From contig JADJJL010000003.1 in the NCBI GenBank assembly GCA_016710265.1, positions 139,001 to 203,000 on the forward strand: a DNA stretch of 64,000 nt, read 5' to 3'. Positions 1 to 10,700 of this stretch are shown one piece after another (within the stretch, counting starts at the first letter, position 1; every line of letters begins with the position of its first letter). This DNA is from Saprospiraceae bacterium (lineage in GTDB: Bacteria; Bacteroidota; Bacteroidia; Chitinophagales; Saprospiraceae). Under the pieces are notes generated by a model, which ran no database searches, was not told where the DNA came from, and saw nothing but the letters and a program-made list of their open reading frames with translations. Both the position numbers and the translations under genes were made by a program.

Positions 1-3000
1 AACATGACCTGGACTTCCGGAGTGAATGCAAGCCCTAATTTTTCAGGCAGTCAGAACCTGATCATCAATGGCGATCTGACGATTTCAGGCACCATGGACT
101 GGATCCTGAGTGGTGGACTCACCTTGCGCAAGTCCATTGTCCTCAGCAGTGGAGTGAATTGGAGTCATACTAATTTTGTAACGTTTAGTGGCACTACCTC
201 CGGTAACACGATCAATATGGCGGGAAAGACATTTTCCAATGCTGTTCTATTTGACAATCCTGGAAATTCAGCGTCTGGTTCCTGGACCCTCGCCTCCAAC
301 TTTAGCGTTTCCACATCTTATTATACAGAATTCAGGGATGCAGGATTTATTTCTAACGGATTTGCAGTAAATTTTGGAGATTACCTTTTTGCTAATACGG
401 ATGTACCGAAGATCTTTAATTTTACAGGTACAGACACGGTACGTGTTCAGCGTTTGTGGTTTATGTTGACTGGAGTGAATGCCAATTTGACCATGGGGCA
501 AGCAGTCTTACTGATCAGACAACCCTCTGGTTTGGTAAACAATATTGAATTCTATGGCGGGGTCAAAACTTACCATGATGTGGTCATTGATGCACAGCAC
601 AGCAGTAGTTCCTATACCATTAATTTAGGAAATGCGTCCACTATTTGTCGTGATATCTATTTCCGGATATCCGGTCAACAAATTGTCAATTGGCAACAAT
701 CTTACACAAGCAGAAATGTGTTAGTGCAATATTTAAATTCCAATACAGGCTACGTACCCACTTTTCAGATATCGGGCAACCACACGATGTTGAGCCTTAA
801 GTTTACCTCTCCTTCAGTCCAACCGAGATTGTATTTGTATAACAACAATACCATCGATACCCTTCAGTTGCATCACGGCATGGATGTTTATTTTGGTGCC
901 AACCAAACCCAGACTTTGAAATCATTGATAGGAAATGGTTTGTGTACTCGACTAATTGATCTATTCTCTACATCAAACGGAACGCAAGCTACCTTGACAG
1001 ATGCAAGTGGAACAAACAGCCTTAATTTCATTAATTTCAGGGATATCAGAGCTCAAGGCGGAGCTGTGTGGGAAGCTTCCAATGTCAATACCAATACCAA
1101 CAATACGGGTTGGACCATCGTCGCTCCACCACCCATAAATTATTATTGGGTGGGTGGTACCGGAAACTGGAATGATCTTGCGAAATGGTCGCTGAGTAGC
1201 GGAGGCCCTTCAGCGGGTTGTTTGCCGACGACACTGGACAATGTCATTTTTGATGTCAATTCCTTTAATACAACGAGTCAATCGGTCAATCTGGTAGCTA
1301 ATACCTCCTGCCGCAACATGAGCTGGACGAGTGGGGTGACTTTAAACCCCACATTTCAAGGAAATTATCAAATGGATATTCAAGGGGATTTACAAGTTAA
1401 TGGAACCATGACCTGGGTTCAAAATGCCAATCTCATATCCAGAGGCGATTTTATCTTAAGCAACAGCACCACTTGGAATCATAATGCCTCCACTCAGTTT
1501 TACTCGGATTCCACCAACAACCTACTTAACACGGCAAACAAAACTTTCTTGCAATCCATTTTTTTTGATGCAAGGACGACTAGTTCAGGACCAAAGTGGA
1601 CACTGGCTTCCGATCTAAGCATAAATACCAGTTACAGTTTGAATATCGTGGAAGGTCAATTCGTATCAGGTGGATATGAGATCAATGCCGGAGCTGAATT
1701 TTTATCCAATAGTGGTACGGATGTGAGGATCATAAATTTGACCGGAACTGACACCCTAAGGATGCGGTATGCCTTTAGGATGACCACAAATGCAAATACA
1801 AATTATATTCACGGCAATTCGACGATTCTTTTGAGCACCTCATTAGTGGAATCTGTCGTTTTTGAAGGAGGAAATAAAACTTATTACGATGTGGCAATAA
1901 GGTATGGTTCTACTTCTTCAGCAACTTATGATATCACTTTTTCAGGCAATAATACCATCCGGGATTTATTTGTCCAAACACTTTCTGCAAGCGGACATAG
2001 GAGAATTATTTACAACAATTCCAGCACCTTCAGACATGTAAACATTGACCACTATGGAAGCGGTCAGATTCAGAATATTTTTTCTACAGGGCCTCATATC
2101 TTTAGCAATTATGTGGTGGAAACTTTCAGCACTGGCAATGCATACCTGGAAATGAACTCTAACAATAGTTTTAACACACTAGATCTCCCCAATGGTTTTA
2201 ACATGGCAATTTTTTCATCAAAAACTCAAACCACAACCAACTTTATTCCAAGGAGTTCCTGCTTGCGCCGCTCAACGATCACAGGCAACAACAGCACAAA
2301 TTCGATCATAACCCAATCCTCCGGTACGGTGAATACAGAGTGGATCACCTTACAAAATCACAGAGTACAGGGTGGTGCCAGTTTCAATGCCACGGATGCC
2401 GTCATCAGTAACATCGTCGGATGGACCGCGCAAACCGTTCAACCAATCACCATGTACTGGGTGGGTGGCACAGGCAGCTGGTCTGACCCCAATAAATGGT
2501 CCTTTACCAGTGGAGGACCAGGCAATGGTTGCATCACACCAAAGACCACAGACCACGTTGTATTTGATGCCTCTTCCTTTACAGCAGCCAATCAGACCGT
2601 CACTCTCAACCAAACGGTCACTGTGGTCAACATGATCTGGAACAATGTAGCCTTCACACCCAGTTTTACAGGTAGCTCTTCTCTCACTATAAATGGTAAC
2701 TTATTTATCAACAGTGCCATGAGCTGGAATCAATCCGGCACCCTCAATCTGAATGGTTCCATCACATTCTCCAGTGCTATGAACTGGAACCGAACTGGCA
2801 CGACGACCCTGAATCCTTCTGCCGGGAACTATACGCTGGATTTCGCCGGCAAAACGCTGAATGGTTCTATGACATTTAATGGAAATATCAATGCGGTGTG
2901 GACCCTTGTTAATGATTATAAGTGCGGTACCAATATAACCACCACTTTCCAGCAGGGAAAATTTTATTCCAATGGCTATTTTGTCGATTTTGGTTATTCT

Positions 3001-4740
3001 TTAAATGCCAATAACACCAACACCAAACTGCTTGATTTCACAGGGACAGATACAGTCCGTGTAAGACGCGAGTGGTCGTTAAATGCAACAGGTACCACAT
3101 TAAATATGGGGGGAGCTGTTCTCCTGATTCAATCAAGTTCCGCTGAAACTTTATATTTCCGTGGTGCGGGCCTGACGTATGGAGATCTCGTTATTCGTCA
3201 ATTGCACGCCAATATTGATTCCATGTTTTTGGAGGGAAATAACGTACTGGGTGCAGTAAATATAACGATTACCAACAGAAAAGACATCCGACTCAATGGC
3301 AACTTTACCATTGAAAATTTTACCTTGAACGTGGATAATGCTGGCTCCATTCCCTCAGTCATTTTGAATGGCAGCAATACTTTTGGAACCTTTCTTTTAC
3401 TTTCCAAAAATACCCAAGGCCCTGAAATTAGTTTCAACCAGAACAACAGCTTTGGCAGTTTTACCTCTGTGGGACGGAACAGCCGACTGCTTTTTGGTGC
3501 TGGAAAAACGCAGACCTTTACTGGTGATGTTCAGATATTGGGTACAGGCAGTACACCTATTCTCATCAATTCAACCACTTTGGGCACTCAAGCTACGCTG
3601 TTTAAGTCCAGTGGAGAATTGTGTTTTGATTATGTTTGGATCAAAGACATCAATGCCACTGGAGGAGCCACCTACAATGCCGGTGCCAATGGAATCAATC
3701 TAGGCAACAATACTGGTATTAGCTTTGGTCAGAGTTGTATCGCATACTATTGGGTAGGTAACTCAGGCAACTGGTCCGATTATGCCAACCATTGGGCAAC
3801 ACGCTCAGGTGGAAGTATTTTTTATGGACAGGCTCCATTGCCCACAGATCATGTGGTATTTGATGCCAATTCTTTTTCATCAACAGGTCAGACTGTAAGC
3901 CTGGATGTGATCGGTAAATGTTACAACATGACCTGGGTTTCTGTTTTATTCAATCCCACCCTGGAAGGATCGGCGCAGAATCTGGAAATCTATGGGGATC
4001 TATTACTTTCTCCTGCAATGAACCAAAATTGGACCGGCAGATGGAAATTCCTTGCAAACGATGGCAATACGCATAAGTTGAACACTTTTGGAAAGGTACT
4101 GACAGACATAGAGATAGGGACCGGCAACAGCAGCACGATTAGATTGGATGAAAGTTTAAGCTTTACCGATAGTCTGAGTTTGAAATCCGGACATTTTAAC
4201 ACCAATGGGAAATCTGTTTTGGGAAAGAAATTCGTCCTCATTGGAAATAATTCTCGGACTCTGACACTGGGCAATTCGGAAATCCTGCTGAATGATGGCA
4301 TCTGGAATGTGGCGGATCCAAGCAATCTTACTCTTTCGCCAGGCACTAGTGAAATCATTTTGAAAAGTCATGGTGACACGGTGTCATTTACTGGAGGAGA
4401 CCTGACTTACTATGACCTTCGCTTTCAGACTGACAGCGTGATGACCAGTAGTATGACAGGATCCAACAGTTTCAACAAGCTGACTGTGGACCCCGGAAAT
4501 ACACTGACCCTGGAATCAGGATCCACCCAGACAGCTTTACAAATTGCAGCTTCAGGTAATTGTGTGAAAGATCTCACCATCCAATCGGATACCCCCGGAT
4601 CCGCTGCCAATTTCAGCAAGGCATCTGGAATCGTAAATTCCAATTTTGTCAATTTAAAGGACAACACCGCTACCGGCGGAGCGACGTTTAATGCCAACCA
4701 GGCCATGGATCTGGGAGGTAATACAGGATGGAATTTCCCA
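1..4740 (+). repeat. Long in-gene modules with YYWVGG...W signature (about 1.3 kb each)
   Basis: Within the first giant gene a module of about 431-437 codons recurs. The signature W-V-G-G-x-G-x-W is encoded from 1141, 2452 and 3745, and a partial copy fills the left edge. Each copy continues through a DNVIFD-like and an N-M-x-W-x-S motif, then many short beta strands that suggest a solenoid or beta-sandwich stack. Copies are diverged, unlike the near-identical repeats further on, so this is an old duplication. Confidence 0.7.
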
Positions 4741-7700
4741 CCCTTCAATGTGCTGGATATATCCATCAATAAAACCAATCCAACCTGTCCTACACCCAAC
4801 AATGGTTCCGCTACTGCCGTGGTAAATGGGGGTGTAGGACCTTTTTCTTATAAGTGGAATACACTGTCCACATTGGTCACATTAACCAACTTGTCCCAAG
4901 GAACTTACAGTGTTACCGTCACGGATGCATCCGGATGTACAGGTACTGCTGTGGCTACTCTCAACCAGCCACCATCCTATAATTTTGGCAGCACTGCGCA
5001 GGGTGAAACCATTTGTTTCGGAGCCAGCAACGGAGATGTGTCTGTAGATGCTCCTGGCGGATTGGCTCCACTCAGTTACAGTTGGTCCAATGGTGCTAGC
5101 ACTCAGGCTGTCAGCGGGCTGACCGCAGGTACCTATGCAGTGACCGTCATCGATGCGGCCAATTGCCGGGCCTTTAATTCAGCCACGGTCAGCAGCCAAG
5201 CCGACATCAATGCTTCAAACAACATCACCACTAGCAAATGCATCAACAGTCCGGTCGGATTTACGGCCTCAGGGACAGGTTCCGGTTTGACGTATAATTG
5301 GGCATTTGGCGACGGAAATATCGCCACCGGACAAAGCGTGACCAATACCTACGACACAAGCGGCAACTTCACCGCCTTTGTGACCGTGACGGCCTCCAAT
5401 GGTTGCAAGGACAGTGTAGGTGTGGCGCTGACCATTGCCCCCCAGCTTGATCTTTCTGCCAACATCACACATGTCAATACCTGCACGCCCAATACCTGCA
5501 ATGGCCAGGTGATCCTGAATCCTTCAGGTGGATTTGCGCCCTTTACGTATACAGGTCCTGAGTTTGCCCATGCTTTTTACGGACCAACCCTTTCGCCGAC
5601 TTTGTTTACGAAGGATAATAATACTGGAACATATTCACAAAATAACCAACTCAGCGTCACCGGAAATGGGAACTGGAATAAGAGAATTTATACCCCTGCC
5701 ACTTTTGCGAGAGTGCCAGGAAAAGAATTCTCTTTCAAATTTTATCATCCTGCCGGTGGATTAACCAGTATTGGCTGGCACGGAACTAGTACCAGCTTAA
5801 CAACTAACACGCGTGGTGATTTACTTTATGCATTCTCGTTTGAAGCCTCGAGTCTGTCTGTATATGAGGATAATAACAACCGGAGCAATGTAACTTCTCT
5901 GGTACCAGGAGGGTACAGTAACAATACCTGGTATGAGGTCAGGATTGTCTTAAAAGCGACAGGAGCAGAATATTATTTGCGCAAACTCAATGTGGGAAAT
6001 TACGTCCTGCTTTACAACAGCAGCTATTCAACAGAAACAAGCCTGCGTCTGGGTATGTGTACACATACCGGCACGTCCATCACGGACGATTGGGTCATCA
6101 GCCCTGCCACCCCTATTATAAGCAGTTTGTGTCCTGGCGATTATAAGTATTTTGTGGCTGATGCCAATGGCTGTCTGGATACGTTCACAGCATCAGTAGC
6201 CATTACTGACATTACCTTACCAGTTGCAAATTGCAAAAATATCACAGTCGCACTTGACAATTCAGGTCAATACAACCTGATTCCAACTGAGATCAACAAC
6301 AATTCAACAGATGACTGTGGTATAGATAATTTGTCGATTGATCAATCGAATTTTGATTGTGCGGATATTGGTGCAAATACCGTAGAACTCACGGTAACGG
6401 ATCTAAGCAACAACACTGCAAGTTGTAATGCTACAGTTACAGTAGCAGATCAATCTGCACCTCAACTTACTTGTCCTCCAAGCAACGAAACCATTGCTGT
6501 TAATCCCGGTTCGCCCTGCACCATAGAGATTCCGGATTATGTAACAGATCTCAATCCGGTGGACAATTGCACCGATGTGGCAAGTATTTTAGAAAATCAA
6601 AATATCCCTTCAGGTAGTTATGCAGTGAGTGGAAATGGTGATGTGGTCAACATTATTTATACTGCAACAGATCTTGCCACACCTGCCAATACCAAAACCT
6701 GTAATATTGCCATCACTGTTATTTCTTCAGAAATAGATGTTAAAGGAAATAATATTTCCATCGCGGATGGGGATGATATGCCATCTACTTCTGATCATAC
6801 TGATTTTGGATTGGCTTCTGGTATGCCGGTCACCCGTACATTCACCATTCGAAATATTGGAAACAATGATTTGGTATTGGAGGCGGGATCCATTAACATC
6901 ATAGGACCTGATGCATCGGTTTTTATGTTGGACAATATTACTCTTCCAAGTACCATCGTTGGGCCAACAGGAACCTTAAGTTTCGATGTAATCTACGATC
7001 CTATTGCCCAGGGAATTCATAGCGCTACTATTGAAATTTCCAGCGATGATTGTCAAATATCAATTTATGATTTTGCCATTCAGGGAGAGCTAAGTTGCAA
7101 TTTACCGAGCTTTACTCAGTGTCCAAGCTCATCTATCTCTGCAGGCACCGATTTGGATGTTTGCAATGCCATTGTAAATTATAATGTGCAGGCTACCGGA
7201 ACACCAACTCCAACTTTAAGTTATGAGTTTACCGGAGACACAGGTGGAAGTGGAAACGGAAGTGGTAGTGGTGAAACTTTTCAAAAAGGAACTACCACTG
7301 TCGCGGTTACCGCTACGAATTCATGCGGTACAGCCACCTGTGTTTTTGATATCATTGTAACGGATGATCAAGTGCCAGAAATTGATTGCAATACACTAAC
7401 TACAATCAACTTAAATACCGAAGCACCCAATTGCACGAATGATACGGATGCAATGCTACCAATTGCAGTGGACAATTGTAATGGTAACATCAATGGAGTT
7501 GGAACACGAAGCGACAATGAAAGCATGAACGCAGTTTGGCCATTAGGCACAACAACGATCACATGGACATTTACGGATGCAGCGAATAATGTAAAAACCT
7601 GCACGCAAGATGTTGTTGTATCTGACAATGATGCGCCGGTATTGGATTGCAATACACTTACTACAGTCAACTTAAATACCGAAGTACCAAATTGCACGAA

Positions 7701-10700
7701 TGATACGGATGCAACGGTTCCGGTTGCAGTAGACAATTGCAATGGTAACATCAACGGAGTGGGAACACGAAGCGACAATGAAAGCATGAACGCAGTTTGG
7801 CCATTAGGCACAACAACGATCACATGGACATTTACAGATGCAGCGAATAATGTAAAAACCTGCACGCAAGATGTGGTAGTTACAGACAACGATGCACCGG
7901 TATTGGATTGCAATACACTTACTACAATTAACTTAAATACCGAAGCACCCAATTGCACGAATGATACGGATGTTACAGTACCGGTTGCAATAGATAATTG
8001 CAATGGAAACATCAACGGAGTGGGAACACGAAGTGACAATGCAAGTATGAACGCAGTTTGGCCATTGGGCACAACAACAATCACATGGACATTTACGGAT
8101 GCTGCGAATAATGTAAAAACCTGCACGCAAGATGTGGTAGTTACCGACAACGATGCGCCGGTATTAGATTGCAATACACTTACTACAATTAATTACACAA
8201 CCGAAGCACCAAATTGCAATAACGATACAGATGTGACAGTACCGGTTGCAATAGATAATTGCAATGGAAACATCAATGGAGTTGGAACACGAAGCGACAA
8301 CGCAAGTATGAATGCAGTTTGGTCATTGGGAACAACAACAATCACATGGACATTTACGGATGCTGCGAATAATGTAAAAACCTGCACACAAGATGTGGTA
8401 GTTACCGACAACGATGCACCTGTATTAGATTGCAATACACTTACTACAATTAATTACACAACCGAAGCACCAAATTGCACAAATGATATGGATGTTACAG
8501 TACCGGTTGCAGTCGACAATTGCAATGGTAACATCAACGGAGTTGGAACACGAAGTGACAACGCAAGTATGAACGCAGTATGGCCATTGGGAACAACCAC
8601 GATCACATGGACATTTACAGATGTAGCCAATAATGTAAAAACCTGTACACAAGATGTGGTAGTTACCGACAACGATGCACCGGTATTGGATTGCAATACA
8701 CTTACTACAATCAACTTAAATACCGAAGCACCCAATTGTACGAATGATACGGATGCAACGCTACCAATTGCAGTAGACAATTGCAATGGTAACATCAACG
8801 GAGTGGGAACACGAAGTGACAATGCAAGTATGAACGCAGTATGGCCATTGGGAACGACAACGATCACATGGACATTTACGGATGCTGCGAATAATGTAAA
8901 AACCTGCACGCAAGATGTGGTAGTTACCGACAACGATGCGCCGGTATTAGATTGCAATACATTGACGACAATTAATTTAAATACCGAAGCACCAAATTGC
9001 ACGAATGATACGGATGTTACAGTACCGGTTGCAGTTGACAATTGTAATGGTAACATTAACGGAGTTGGAACACGAAGTGACAATGAAAGCATGAACGCAG
9101 TTTGGCCATTAGGCACAACAACGATCACATGGACATTTACCGATGCTGCTAATAATGTAAAAACCTGTACACAAGATGTGGTAGTTACCGACAACGATGC
9201 ACCGGTATTGGATTGCAATACACTTACTACAATCAACTTAAATACCGAAGCACCAAATTGTACGAATGATACGGATGCAACGCTACCAATTGCAGTGGAC
9301 AATTGCAATGGTAACATCAATGGAGTTGGAACACGAAGCGACAATGAAAGCATGAACGCAGTTTGGCCATTAGGCACAACAACGATCACATGGACATTTA
9401 CAGATGCAGCCAATAATGTAAAAACCTGCACACAAAATGTGGTAGTTACAGACAATGATGCGCCGGTATTGGACTGCAATACACTTACTACAATCAACTT
9501 AAATACTGAAGCACCCAATTGCACGAATGATACGGATGCAACACCACCAATTGCAGTCGACAATTGCAATGGTAACATCAACGGAGTTGGAACACGAAGT
9601 GACAATGCATCAATGAATGCAGCATGGCCATTGGGCACAACGACTATCACCTGGACATTTACAGATGCTGCAAACAATGTAAAAACCTGTACACAAGATG
9701 TGGTGGTTACTGATAACGATGCTCCTGTTTTAGATTGCAATACACTTACTACAATCAATTTAAATACAACAGCACCTGATTGCACCAACGACACCGATGC
9801 GACAATTCCAATTGCAGTGGACAATTGCAATGGTAACATCAATGGAGTTGGAACACGAAGCGACAATGAAAGCATGAACGCAGTTTGGCCATTAGGCACA
9901 ACAACGATCACATGGACATTTACAGATGCAGCCAATAATGTAAAAACCTGCACACAAAATGTGGTAGTTACAGACAATGATGCGCCGGTATTGGACTGCA
10001 ATACACTTACTACAATCAACTTAAATACCGAAGCACCAAATTGTACGAATGATACGGATGCAACGCTACCAATTGCAGTGGACAATTGCAATGGTAACAT
10101 CAATGGAGTTGGAACACGAAGCGACAATGAAAACATGAACGCAGTTTGGCCATTAGGCACAACAACGATCACATGGACATTTACAGATGCAGCCAATAAT
10201 GTAAAAACCTGCACACAAAATGTGGTAGTTACAGACAATGATGCGCCGGTGTTGGATTGCAATACACTTACTACAATCGACTTAAATACAACAGCACCCA
10301 ATTGCTCCAATGATACAGATGCGACAGTACCAGTTGCATTCGACAATTGCAATGGAAATATCAACGGAGTTGGAACACGAAGTGACAATGCAAGTATCAA
10401 TGCAGTTTGGCCATTGGGAACTACCACGATCACATGGACCTTTACGGATGCAACCAATAATGTAAAAACCTGTACTCAAGATGTGGTGGTTACTGATAAC
10501 GATGCTCCTGTTTTAGATTGCAATACACTTACTACAATCAATTTAAATACAACAGCACCTGATTGCACCAACGACACCGATGCGACAATTCCAGTTGCAG
10601 TGGATAATTGCAATGGAAACATCAATGGAGTTGGAACACGCAGCGACAATGCAAGTATCAATGCAGTTTGGCCATTGGGTACAACAACAATCACATGGAC

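Noticed and set aside
8454..10457. Open frame of 667 codons on the minus strand (also 7368-8174 and 10476-11021)
   Set aside because: This is the same effect, from the 261-bp repeat of giant gene 1.
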